NCBI GenBank assembly: GCA_964036295.1
Contig: OZ038469.1
Coordinates: 13,573,591-13,637,590, forward strand
DNA length: 64,000 nt
Reading direction: 5' to 3'
DNA from: Plumapathes pennacea
Taxonomy: Eukaryota; Cnidaria; Anthozoa; Antipatharia; Myriopathidae
The first letter of the stretch is position 1. Each line of letters begins with the position of its first letter. The notes below the pieces were generated by a model. The model was given only the letters and a program-made list of their open reading frames with translations, ran no database searches and had not been told where the DNA came from. Of this stretch, positions 10,910 through 21,115 are shown piece by piece. The position numbers were made by a program, and so were the translations under genes.

Positions 10910-12567
10910 ACTCTGAGCACAAGACAAGTCATTATGTAACTGTACAGTACAAAGGTAAACGGCATCACAAACAACCGATTCATCATGGCTGAAGACAAGG
11001 AACGCATCGTTTATCTAAAGAAAAAAACTGCACCTTTCGTCTTCTGTTTTCAATGGTTTATTTTGTCTCCACCGAAATGGATGCACTTAATAAGGTTGTT
11101 TACTTAAACAAAATGATGAATTTCAACAATCAGGATTCACCGGGCGTCAGTTTCAAAAGATCCTGACTGAACAAGATGTGATCTCATCGAAGTTAGAGAG
11201 CCCCTATTTTCTTGATGTCTTCTAAAGTTTAAATCTCAAAAGTACTGAGAAAGTACTTTGTTAGTTAGTTTGGTCGTTTAATGTATGCGTCTATTTGGAT
11301 AAATGTGTACAATTTTATTTCTATAGGTTGTGCAACTTTGAAAAGAAGCACTATCCCTTTTAATCTTCATTGTTTGTTGTGGTGTGAGCTCCGGTGCAGT
11401 CCCAACGTTCTAATTAACTCAGTCTAGATCCATTTGCCATGCTCCAGCAAAGTACTGTAGTTCCAATTCATGCATAATATAAAATGAATTTATACTCTGA
11501 CATTAGCCTAACGCCATTCGAGTTAATAATGGCCCCCGCAGTGGAGGTACTTACGGTACAGATCCCTTGCGTCCCCTCATGGAACAACAAGTTCGTTTAC
11601 GATGCCCAGAAAAGTACTTTTTTAGACTAGAGAGTAATCAGGATGGATGCGGGTGGCTAAATATTTCTTTGCTATTGGTCTGTATTTGTACAAACTTAAG
11701 CAGAAGTAGTTAAACCAGATGCAACGATAAATGTTTACAGTTTGAGGCAGCTCAAATGACTATTTTAACATTCAGTAGAGGCATTCTATTGGGGTCATTC
11801 AAAAGAAACATCGGGTATTTTGCACACTTTTGCCCATATTTATGCCCATATTTATGCCCATATTTGCTATTTGCCCATTTTTCGTGGCACAATAATATGA
11901 AACAAAGGAGTTTTAGGTTCCTTTTTTTTTGGATTGATACGCGATGGACTATGCCTTGTTAAGTTACACGCTCTTTATTTTTCAAACACTGAATATGCCC
12001 TTTGCAGCTTGAGGTCGCATTATTCAAAATTTACCACGTGACTGAAACATATCCGGGTTTTTGAGTGACAGAAAATCCGAAGAAATACAAAATGATTTTT
12101 CAGTCACGTGCTGAATTTTGCGTTGTGTGACCTCGTGCCGCAAAGAAACCATTGTTATCTCCTAAAAATTACTCATTTCACATATATTTACAAATTACCT
12201 CACTGTTTATTTTTATTATTATCCAGGAATTAAGACACTATAAATAACTATTTTAACACTAGTGCCTGGGCACCGGCCAAAAAAAGAACGCCTGCACACT
12301 GGGAATCGTTGTCCACTTTAGTGCCCGAGCACATTGTCTCGACCCTGTGTGCCCGTACCCGAAAAGAACTGGCGTACACATTAGTGCCCGGCGAGAATCG
12401 TACTCGGGCGCCGTTCTCGGACACCAAGTGTGAACGCGGCCAGACTGAACAACGACGGCTTTTTCGAAGTTTGATATAAACTCCGTTTGCGCTTGAGAAG
12501 TTTTCAATGTCGATATTATTGTCCTTTAAGTCACAAGTGGAACCGACCGGGGTCTAAGCCATGACTT
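10910..12567. other. Intergenic, one MITE
   Basis: No supported gene. There is a triple 'tatgcccatattt' direct repeat at about 11831-11865 and a foldback element at 12011-12134. Confidence 0.45.
12011..12134. mobile_element. MITE-like foldback
   Basis: The left arm contains gaggtcgca and caaaatt, followed by ccacgtgactgaaa. The right arm reads back as gaggtcaca and caaaatt, followed by gcacgtgactgaaa. The arms are roughly 35-40 bp with a few mismatches, and the centre does not code. CACGTG sits in both arms. Confidence 0.55.
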
Positions 12568-13140
12568 TCATATGAAGAGCGGTTGACTTCTCTTGTGCAG
12601 TTGTATTCTCCAGCGATATGCACGACGGCGCGTGCTAGGACGTTGTACATCCCGCCTGGGAGACATTCTCTTACAACTGTTGACACGGAAACCTTTCAAG
12701 GTAGATAAATCGACTGCGATGCTATGTCTTCTTGGTCTTGAAAGCTTTAAGAATCTTCTTTCTTCCTTTACCGGGTCGAGGGGAAAGCTGTTCACTTTAC
12801 GACACGGTGTTTTTTCTTGTATGATGGACATGCTGGAAGTAAGGTGACTTTGTTTGTTTGAGTGTACCGCAGACGGCCCGTTGCCAACAAGAGATCCGTT
12901 GTCTGATATCTCTGGCAACTTCACTACATTTTCCAGCTTAATGTCTGGGAGTGATGCTTTTCGACTTTTTTCATAGTTTTTGTCCACCACGAGGTCATTA
13001 CTGGTTGGGTTGGTAGGTACAACTGGATTATACTCCTTGACAGACAATTCCTCCGATGACTTAGAATATATTTCTGCCTGCAGCGACAGTTTCATTAGTT
13101 CTCGTCTTGTCATCCTGAAATGTTCACTTTCCGTATACAT
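12568..13140 (-). CDS. Small basic protein with SLPDI, RRHS and W-RxxLHKR motifs
   Basis: From ATG at 13140 the frame gives 190 residues, ending at TGA 12570-12568. The frame is open for 91 more codons upstream, but that part has only a TTG start and overlaps a duplicated non-coding block, so I place the start at 13140. Three modules are visible. Residues 60-67 read RKASLPDI, followed by LPEI at 75-78. Residues 137-140 read RRHS. Residues 177-184 read WRIQLHKR, six residues from the end. RKAS and RRHS fit the basophilic kinase consensus R-R-x-S. The protein is hydrophilic and probably disordered. It is the clearest full-architecture member together with the 16885-17718 gene. Confidence 0.65.
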   Translation of the reverse strand: MYTESEHFRMTRRELMKLSLQAEIYSKSSEELSVKEYNPVVPTNPTSNDLVVDKNYEKSRKASLPDIKLENVVKLPEISDNGSLVGNGPSAVHSNKQSHLTSSMSIIQEKTPCRKVNSFPLDPVKEERRFLKLSRPRRHSIAVDLSTLKGFRVNSCKRMSPRRDVQRPSTRRRAYRWRIQLHKRSQPLFI

Positions 13141-13284
13141 GAACACAGCAACTTTTTTTTTATCTGAGACACTTAAAGGATTTTTGTCGCAAGTTATTGC
13201 TTGAACGGCGCTATGTCTTTTGTTAAAAGCTCCTTGTGATTCACTACGTGACCCAGCAAACCAGGCAGGTGCTAAACGTTGACA

Positions 13285-13900
13285 ACCATTGGCCAAAGGC
13301 TTAAGCCATACAATTAGTCGAGTTACCGTAAAATTGCTTTTAAACACGAACAACTTGTATTTCTGTAGTTGAAGAGTGTTGCCTGTTTTGAGGTCACTGT
13401 TTGACTGGGTCAATGTGGCTGTTTGTTGTTGTTGTGTTTTGTTGTTGTTCTACAAGCAATATGTCTTTTTGGTCTTTTCCATGTTTGCAACTTACTGGTT
13501 CGTGCACCAACGAAGCATATATCCGGATGACTCGAAGAAAAGATTAGCATCTTTTGTTTCACTATAAAGCCACAGTGAAAAAGCTTAAATGCCAGCCATA
13601 GGCCAATGGATTTTAAGCCATACAATATTAGTCAAGTCACCGTAAAAATGCTTTTAGACACGTACGGAATGTATTTATGGTTTGTAGGGTGTGTTTTTGA
13701 GGTCACTGCTTTACTGGATCAGAGTGTGGCTGTTTGTTGTTGTTGTTGTTGTTGTTTTTACAAGCAATACTTCTTTTGATCTTTTCCATGTTTTGAACTA
13801 ACTGTTTCGTGTACTAACCATATGTATATATCCGAATGATGATGAACAAGGATTAGCTCCTTTTGATGTCACAGTTAAAAAGCTTGAATACCATGAGCTC
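13285..13900. repeat. Tandem duplication (~300 bp unit) upstream of the minus-strand gene
   Basis: The block at about 13285-13590 recurs at about 13600-13900 with an offset of 296-311 bp. Shared landmarks in order are 'aagccatacaa', 'accgtaaaa', 'gaggtcactg', a (GTT)n microsatellite, 'acaagcaata', 'ggtcttttccatg' (gatcttttccatg in copy 2) and 'aaaaagctt'. The copies have diverged. The first copy lies over the putative promoter or 5' UTR of the 12568-13140 gene. Confidence 0.75.
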
Positions 13901-14179
13901 CAAAAATCTTTGTCGACTTTTAATGATATTTACCAACACTATAGTATAAAGTACGTTTGACGTGCTCTACCGCACAAAACCGTTGCGAAAAAGACTACAG
14001 CAAGACATCATTAACACTGACTCATCCGTTAATGACGGCAAAGTGATATCATCGCTTGATATATATTTAGGAAACAGTCCTTCTCCCTTAGTCTGTTTTT
14101 TGTTTGTTTGTTTGTTTGTTTCTTTTAGCCTGCGATGTCATAAAAGCCATACGCATTTCATGAGAACTTTGCTTTTTAT

Positions 14180-14280
14180 AGCTTGCTTAGATAAAACCTG
14201 ATTAAACTATCAGTTCTCACCACAACACTTATACATTTCCTTCTTAGAGGCTGGGAGAATCTGCATTTTGATCTTGAGAT
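14180..14280 (+). mobile_element. Truncated copy of the TTAA-flanked MITE family
   Basis: It matches the right half of the intact 27817-28027 element in order: 'actaaactat'-like, 'ttctcac', 'catacatt', 'gctgggagaa', 'ctgcattttga'. The copy breaks off at 'cttgag', so the right terminal repeat is lost. Confidence 0.6.
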
Positions 14281-14318
14281 CTGGTCCTAAAACTGTAGCA
14301 GAAACCAATTCGTATAAT

Positions 14319-14622
14319 CTTAGAGGCTCATCCACTAAGGTATATTTGCCACGCCCAAACACAGAATTTATGAAAAAAAGCTTTAGTTATAATGGTGCCA
14401 CAACGTAGAACAAGCTTCCTATTGGCTTACACAAGGCCACATCCCTAGAATCATTTAGAAGCAAACTTAAGGCCATCAACCTTTTGGATGCCTTAAGGGT
14501 GGGAGGGATTTTATCATTAAATTTAAACTTCCATGTAGTATATTTTTTTAACACGGCTTCTATGTAAATCAACTATGGTTGTTAGAATTTTTCGTATAAA
14601 TAAATAAACATCATCATCATCC
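14319..14622 (+). mobile_element. Decayed LINE 3' end
   Basis: Read in one frame, 14319-14520 encodes the usual C-terminal end of a CR1/L2/Jockey-like reverse transcriptase. The reading is LRGSSTKVYLPRPNTEF, then FSYNGATT, a stop, NKLP, then LHKATSLESFRSKLK. The stop (TAG) falls where the family normally has Trp, so one G-to-A change broke the frame. An AT-rich tail with ATAAATAAA and a CATCAT run ends near 14622. It comes from a different LINE copy or subfamily than that at 4.6 kb. Confidence 0.75.
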
Positions 14623-14868
14623 CCGAACAGAAAACTAAGCGATCTAAAGGAATTGTGCATCTTTTGGCTATCAACACTGAAAATGCGTGTATACCTCCAT
14701 TCTAATTTGATTTCAAACAGTTTATTCATTTTAGTGTATCATTAGAGATATATAATTCGTTTGTATTGTGTTGAAGAGCAAATTACATAACCAAGACAAA
14801 GTTAAGCTTGAAAAAACATGTACACATTATACTAACTATACATTGCTTTGCGAAGGACGTTCTGTAAA

Positions 14869-14871
<3 letters not shown>

Positions 14872-14924
<53 letters not shown>
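14872..14924. repeat. (TA)n microsatellite
   Basis: About 26 uninterrupted TA units. It is able to extrude as a cruciform and is length-unstable. Confidence 0.95.
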
Positions 14925-14928
<4 letters not shown>

Positions 14929-15390
14929 TTTAAATACATATACCGTGAAGAGTGTTAAGTCCCGCAAAACTGGCATTTCGCTACACATAATATATATTCA
15001 GTCAACCTGGTAACAAAAATAACTTATAAACTTTTGCACTGTTGAATGAAAGCTAAGGACGTGACTCAGTAGTCAAAGCTGTGGTAGCATACATTCCAAT
15101 TTATAAAATTAATGTCCTCGTTGTTGACATGAGTTTCTCTTTTTGGCAAGTCAAGGCAGATAATGTAGCACGACAGTATGAAAAATGAAACTGAACTCAC
15201 AAGTAACTATCATCTGTGCATGCATTATATGCATCAAGTAAGTTTCAACATTGAATGTCGAAAATGAAAGGGCCAGCCTCGCCCTTCAACGAGTAGTTAC
15301 TTAGTGTTACTTAGACCCGGAAAACGCTCCATGAAGTAACTTTGACTTAGTTTGTTCCATGAGCTGGAGTTGCTGAAAAAAGGTCTGCTG
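14925..15390. other. Intergenic, nothing recognised
   Basis: No gene, foldback or repeat partner noticed here. Confidence 0.35.
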
Positions 15391-15924
15391 TCATCTTTTG
15401 GTAGCAGCATGACACTTTGCAGCCTCTGAATGTCCATGCCTTGAGCTCTCGAGTAAGACAATCCTTCGCTTAAACAGCTTTACCCTCCAGCTGTTGACTT
15501 TCGCTACCCTTGTTGGCTTCCCCACTGATCCTTCATGGCATTGGTTTCCAGCCACGCTATGCCTTCGGCTCTGGCGCCTGCTTATTGGTATCCGCCGGGA
15601 AGCCACTGCGGAATTGACCTTTCTGCGATAAACTATATGTATGTCTGCCGAGTTGACGGAAACTCTTGAGTTTGTTGCATGCCGATCCACCAACTCCGCA
15701 GGATGGTGATCACTGCTCGTGTTCGTTGTTGGTGTTATTTTGTTTGCTTGTAGGATGCTGGACGTCAGCTGTAGACGTTGATTGACCATTGGCAATTTAA
15801 CTTTGTTGTCTCTATTTATGTTCAGTTTATAAAACCTTGACATTATTCCTCCGACTTGACCACTCTCTGATGAGCTAAGGCTGGAGGTTTTGTCGTATTC
15901 CATAAGAGGTGACAGTCTCTCCAT
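15391..15924 (-). CDS. Small basic protein with RRHS and W-RxxLFKR motifs
   Basis: Single frame of 177 residues from ATG at 15924 to TGA 15393-15391. The N-terminal 75 residues are Ser/Thr/Asn-rich. A strongly basic centre follows (100-122), ending in RRQSRRHSVAG, which matches PRRHSIAVD in the 12568-13140 protein and PRRHSFSSG in the 16885-17718 protein. The family motif is WRVKLFKR (146-153), with Phe replacing His, then a longer tail (24 residues) than in the other members. There is no SLPDI motif; KLPMV at 43-47 sits in a comparable place. No signal peptide or membrane helix. Function unknown. Confidence 0.6.
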   Translation of the reverse strand: MERLSPLMEYDKTSSLSSSESGQVGGIMSRFYKLNINRDNKVKLPMVNQRLQLTSSILQANKITPTTNTSSDHHPAELVDRHATNSRVSVNSADIHIVYRRKVNSAVASRRIPISRRQSRRHSVAGNQCHEGSVGKPTRVAKVNSWRVKLFKRRIVLLESSRHGHSEAAKCHAATKR

Positions 15925-16884
15925 GACTGCTCTATTTTAGGACTTGAGCTACAAGCAACGTTTGCTCACTTCATGTACCCAACAATAGACCATTTGTTCT
16001 GTGTGGACAATTGAGTCTTGCTCTCAACATCCCATTTTATTTCCCAATGGACAGGATGCTGTTGAAAAGTACGACGTTTGCTAATTTACACTCAATTTTA
16101 ACTAAACAAGCTTAGTGTATGTGCCCCAAGGGATTGACCTCATCACAGAGTCGAGTCACGTTCTTCAATCCAGTGCTGGATCTGTTTAAAAACCATTTTT
16201 AACTTCTGTTCATACGATATCCGTCAAAACCGCGCTGTGCCAGGGTTTGTAAACATTTAACCGTTCCAAGAACGCTGAACATTACGCAACAAGCATGACC
16301 GACTGGCACTTCTGTACTTACTTTGAAATTATGGCCATTTCCTTATATTCTGATGGAAAACAAACATGGCATATATCTTGTAAATAGCATTTTAATAAAA
16401 TGTTTACTGTACAAAAAGATTTACAAAGTGAGTGCTGTTATCTTTATCATTATAATATGCTATACATCCTTACCCAAAATACTAAGAAAACTCTTTCCAT
16501 GCACTTAATTTACAAATTACCACTTACAACAATCAGTTCCAGTTTTTCGTGGCAAACGTTGCGTAGTTTGGTTAAAAGAAAACCTACAATATCAGCTTTG
16601 TGGGACTCTGCACGGAATAACGTCAAAACTATGCTGTTATATGCCTTAGTTTGTGTCAGACATACATGGTGAGTATAAGAGTCGGCAGCTTCGGACCTTT
16701 CAATTCCAAGATTGATCAATTTCGATTTTCTCTTTTCATTTTATCACTAGAGATATATCATATGGTAAGGAGAATTTGATAATTTGTATTCTGAGCTTGG
16801 GAGTAAAAAGGTTAGGGTTTTCGCTTCCTTGAGCATATTTTATAATTAATGATTTTGGTCAGATAAACATGTCGTGAAAGCCTC
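15925..16884. other. Intergenic, one decayed MITE
   Basis: No supported gene. Small AT-rich frames near 16323-16719 lack any motif. A decayed MITE copy lies at 16720-16830. Confidence 0.4.
16720..16830 (+). mobile_element. Decayed, internally deleted copy of the TTAA MITE
   Basis: It shares 'tatcatatggtaaggagaa' and the right end 'cttgggagtaaaaaggtta' with the intact copy at 27817-28027, but the middle is missing. The left terminal repeat is not recognisable. Confidence 0.55.
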
Positions 16885-17718
16885 TTAATGTGTTTTTGTG
16901 TGAAGTTTTGGCAGTTTAATCAGAGCCCTTTTGGTTTTGATAGTGTTGTCGACGGACTTCTCGGTCCCAAAGTCATCAAAATTTCTTTTATGAATCATTG
17001 TTTTCCATTTGGCTGAGGTGTTTTCCCAGGCAATGCTATCCATCTGACAGCTGTGTCGTCTTCTTCTGTTTAAATTTTTCGTACATCCAGAAGAAAAACT
17101 GTGCCTTCGTGGTTTAAGCCATGGCCCAGAGTGCATCTTCCAAAGATCAACTGGTTTGGTTCTTTCACAACAAGGAATAGTTGTTTCGACCAAACTTTTT
17201 CTCCTTCCCTTGCGAGAACATGTGCTGAGTGTTGCCGATGCATTATCTTCTCTGACGTCTTCCTCGATAACGGGCAGGTCCTTTAAGGTATAAATTGAAC
17301 TATCAGAGCCCGAGTGTGCGATTATCGCTGGCACGTTCAGCTGGTCCAAATTTGCTACGTCAGGAAGTGAAGCTCTTCGGGACCTTGCACCTTTCAAGTT
17401 AATAGGAGCAAGATGTGTGTGACTTCTTATTACAGGTGTGCTCTCGACTGGGCGCGGAAGTACTTCCTTCGTCTCCGACAGAGGTTTCAGTTTGCGAGGG
17501 TGAATACTTCGTTTCTTGTCTTCTAAGTTTAGGTCGAACAGTTCTTCCATCACTTTCCTGTATTCACGACTCTCTTCGTTAAGGCTCATTGCTCGATCAT
17601 TGCTCAGTCCAAAAGTTTGAAACTCTAACATGGTATCTTCAAAATCTTTGTGGTAGTGTCCAGTCAGCAGATCGGCCTCCAGTTTCTCAAGTTCGAAAAC
17701 ACTCCTGAGTCTTGCCAT
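16885..17718 (-). CDS. Largest family member with SLPDV, two RRHS and W-KxxIHKR motifs
   Basis: 277 residues from ATG at 17718 to TAA 16887-16885. The N-terminal 65 residues are acidic and helix-prone. Residues 114-121 read RRASLPDV, with NVPAI at 128-132 in the spacing seen in the 12568-13140 protein. A Ser/Thr-rich acidic stretch follows, then LWKM (192-195), KPRRHS (202-207) and a second RRHS (220-223). The family motif is WKTMIHKR (238-245), followed by a 32-residue basic tail ending in IKLPKLH. A strong splice acceptor lies five bases before the ATG, so the mRNA probably has an upstream non-coding exon. Function unknown. Confidence 0.7.
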   Translation of the reverse strand: MARLRSVFELEKLEADLLTGHYHKDFEDTMLEFQTFGLSNDRAMSLNEESREYRKVMEELFDLNLEDKKRSIHPRKLKPLSETKEVLPRPVESTPVIRSHTHLAPINLKGARSRRASLPDVANLDQLNVPAIIAHSGSDSSIYTLKDLPVIEEDVREDNASATLSTCSRKGRRKSLVETTIPCCERTKPVDLWKMHSGPWLKPRRHSFSSGCTKNLNRRRRHSCQMDSIAWENTSAKWKTMIHKRNFDDFGTEKSVDNTIKTKRALIKLPKLHTKTH

Positions 17719-17723
17719 CCTTG

Positions 17724-17745
17724 CTGTGAATTAAAAGAAATAAAA
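17724..17745 (-). promoter_or_regulatory. Probable 3' splice site just before the ATG
   Basis: On the minus strand a long pyrimidine-rich tract runs into ATTCACAG, then CAAGG and the ATG of the 16885-17718 gene. The fit to an acceptor is strong by eye. It implies a 5' UTR intron, with the first exon at higher coordinates not identified. Confidence 0.55.
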
Positions 17746-20700
17746 CTAAGCCGTGTTTGTATAAAACATCAACTAATTAGCAACTCAGTCACGTACGGTA
17801 AATACGCGTGTACGAAGTCTTTTCGCGGGCATGTAGAAATGACAGCTAGTTAATTATGCCAATTTGAACGGGCTGTCACTCGAAATAATAGAAAAAAGCA
17901 CACTCATTGTCAAATTTAAGCAACTGAGATTAAACTTCAGTTAACAAGCAAGCCTGTTAGCTTTCTTTTCATACAAACAATTAATCGCGAATTTTTTTCA
18001 CTTACTGTGTAGTTGTACGAGTATGTCAAAAAATTACTCTTACTAAATTTAGTTCGGCATTTAAGAGAACCTCTGGTAGCAGTTGGTTGATTCAGTTGAC
18101 TTAGGTTAGACTGGAAACGTCATAGAAGTTTTGCAGTATGCTGCCCTTTACGCAACTTTATATATTTTGAAGTTTTACTGACCGTTCATCAGGAAGGTCG
18201 CCTTTTCGCTAAGTAAAAACGAAATCCAGTCTTCGTGACACCAGCCACGATTTGTTTGTTTTGTTGTTCTTGTTTTTCTTGTTGTTGTGTAGACTCTGGT
18301 CACTAAGTAACAAAGCCCTTGGGTTTAGCTGTCATGTAGCTATAGTCACATTTCATAATGTCCTAATCCCTGGCTTCCTTTATCCAACTGTCTCTGATTT
18401 TTGGTTTTCACTTTGGGATTATTCTTATTCGTTTAGATTAACAAAGAATAATTAGTGGTGTTAACTACACTAGAAAGTGATTGTGCAGTTAGCAAGATTT
18501 TGTGATCAGGATGCAAAATTTGAGGACTAAGGCCAAACGGTACTGCCAAATCCAACCAAGTTTGCGAAATTACTGAACTTGCGTACGCAAGGAAACCATT
18601 CAAATGCAATAACAAAAAGCTGACCCAATTATCTTGCATTGACCTACATGGATAGATCTGCTTTCCGGCAGTCAACAAAAGATAAGATAGCAGACCTTTA
18701 TAAATGACTTCAGTGAACTTTAAATAATTTGCTTATAACTCTGAAGCATAAACACGAGCACGGCTAGCTGTCAGGAATTATACCCTGTACTCACCTTGCG
18801 GTACAGCTTTGCAGCAGAGTGAACGGCAATCTGAAAGTTAGGTTGTTATAAGACGAGGCCAGGAGAGTGGTCTTGTCGCTTTCTAAAGCCGCGTAATGAA
18901 CTGGTCCGCCAACAAGAGCACTCAAACAACTGTGTACAAATGTGTACTAAAGCTTGATGCTTTGTAGTAGCTTTTTATTCATCTAGAACACAATGCATCT
19001 TCATTAATTGCAGTTTCATCCTCGTCCCCATTAATAGCCCTTAGGTTCTGGAAATGATCCACTGTTGTACTCAGTTGTCGATGCCTAAAACGGAGTTTCG
19101 GTTTGACATCCGAGGCAAACGCATCGGACACTTCTGGACGTTATGCAAGAAAAGCAGTAACTGTAAGTAATTATTTTAGTATTGGCTCGAATTTTGGAGG
19201 GGGGAGTGGTAATTTAGCTTATTATGCAATTGTTCATTTTGTTTGGTTGATTTTATCCTCTTTGTCACTGTGAAAACAATTTTCGAAAACATTCCACCCC
19301 TTTGAAGGATGATGTTACTGATTTTTTGGCATAAAACTTCCGGCCAAACTGATTGATCATTTTCTTCGTGTAATCCATGTGCTTTCTATTTGGGGCGCGA
19401 AGACTTCTGACATGTGTAATAAACACATCCGGATTTGACCACTTTTGTGAACAATTTGCATACTATTCATTCGTTTGACAAAAATAGATGACCACATGGA
19501 CAAGTGAGTATGATTGGTCAAACCCCAAGAGAGCGAGCTAATGGCACCTATTAACTATTCTTGGTGTGTTTTGACGTCCTGGTGACCATGTTGGATGAAC
19601 TTTAACAAAAGGTTGCTCATAGTTATAGTTTCTGTCAAGTAGATTGGGTTGCATGCATCGTGAAAACTGCATGAGAAATAATTTGTCTCATATTCTGTTA
19701 AACTGTTCCGTTGTATAAGACGCTTAGACTTACAATATACAAGGTTGCTTAGTAACATGAATAATCGAGGCAGCGTTTGTCTTTTGTTAGAGAAAAAAAT
19801 AAATCATGCGTTTATATATAGTTCTTTGAAGGTTGTTCTGCCTAAATCGTACCAACGGGAAGGACAGCCGCGCAAGACTGAAAACGAGTTTAGACCCGAT
19901 CGCCTCACGACCGAGAATCGGACGATGTCGGTAAATCCAAGATGGCTGTCTTCTGTGTATTTTATCGAATGATGAAATGAACAAGCCTTATCGAGTTAAG
20001 TGAAATAACATCGCTTCCTTTCATCATAGTTCAGACGATTATAATACATATTGAACCTCGTGGCGAACTAAACTGTAGAAAATGTGACGTGTCCTTCCCG
20101 CTAAAGATACTAAAGGCAAGGCGCAGAAAAAAGGCGCGAAGGACTGGGGCAAAAAACTCTCCCCAGTCCTTGTGCGAGCCGCGGGAAGCCACTCGTTGGC
20201 AACGTGGTTTCCCCGCTACGCCACTCTCGTGTTCTCCCCGCGCGTTTGGATGAGGCTATATTACACTGGAACGCGTTGTGTATTTCTTAAATAATTAATA
20301 ATGAAATTATACGCAAGTAGCATCATTTTGTAATACTGAATACATGCATACAAAAAGTGACGATTATGACGGTAATGAAAATGTGATAATAGGCATGACG
20401 ATGATGACGATGATGATGATTATTGTTATTCTTTGCAAGTGCGTTCTCGTTTGCTCCAATAAACACCTCAAGCGTTGTAAATACCTTTCTTTTTTAATTT
20501 TACCCTTCTGCATCTTGCTTTTTTTGTTTGTTTGTCAAAGACAAAGCAAGCGCCGGGTACTCTATTTTTCACACAGACAACTGGTAAGGCTAATAATAAC
20601 ATGCATACAATAATTTCTGCATTCTGATTGGCTGAGCGCACGTCAATTTATCCCAAACAGTGAAAAAATGTGTAATTAACAGTGCAGAGACTTGAAATTG

Positions 20701-20883
20701 AAAATTGCCGATAACTGGCGTGCGTATTCGCGGCAAAGCCAAACAAAACAGAAAGCGTTTTCATTCCTCAGGACGATTCCGATTCTGTTTCGAGAAAACA
20801 AAGTTCTTGAGACACTTGTGAATTGTAACGAAATTGAAAAAAGATTGCTCGACGAAAATTATTGTATGCATGTTATTAACAAG
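17746..20883. other. Long intergenic stretch, no gene supported
   Basis: No coding frame here has a motif. A GC-richer segment at about 20080-20260 contains a perfect 11 bp hairpin (aaggactgggg / ccccagtcctt, 20137-20169). A GATGAC-type imperfect microsatellite lies near 20395-20420. A sequence beginning 'ctgcattctgattggctgag' at about 20618 may mark one end of a larger dispersed repeat that includes the palindrome at 20884-21041. Confidence 0.4.
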
Positions 20884-21041
20884 TAATCACATGATTTCTC
20901 ATGCAATTTTGAATAAATAAGCACTCGTAAAGTTTTCAAAGACCACAAATTGCACTCGCGCGGCGCTCGTGCAATTTTGTGGTCTTTGAAAATTTACTCG
21001 TGCTCATTTATTCCAAATTGCACTCAAAATCATGCGATTAC
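20884..21041. mobile_element. Long palindromic foldback (MITE-like)
   Basis: Almost the whole element is one palindrome. The left arm reads taatc-catgattt, then gcaattt-gaataaat, gcactcgtaaa, ttttcaaagaccacaaattg. The right arm reads the same back from 21041. Arms are about 75 bp with few mismatches around a short CG-rich centre (ctcgcgcggcgctcg). The element cannot code. Confidence 0.75.
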
Positions 21042-21115
21042 CTATACTAATTACCACAACCACGATAAGTTAAAGAAATGCACGGTAAATATACATAAGT
21101 AATACCTTTGTACTG

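Noticed and set aside
12568-13413. Extending the minus-strand gene upstream to 13413 (281 residues)
   Set aside because: The extra 91 codons start only at TTG, look hydrophobic and non-family, and overlap a duplicated non-coding block; the ATG at 13140 is preferred.
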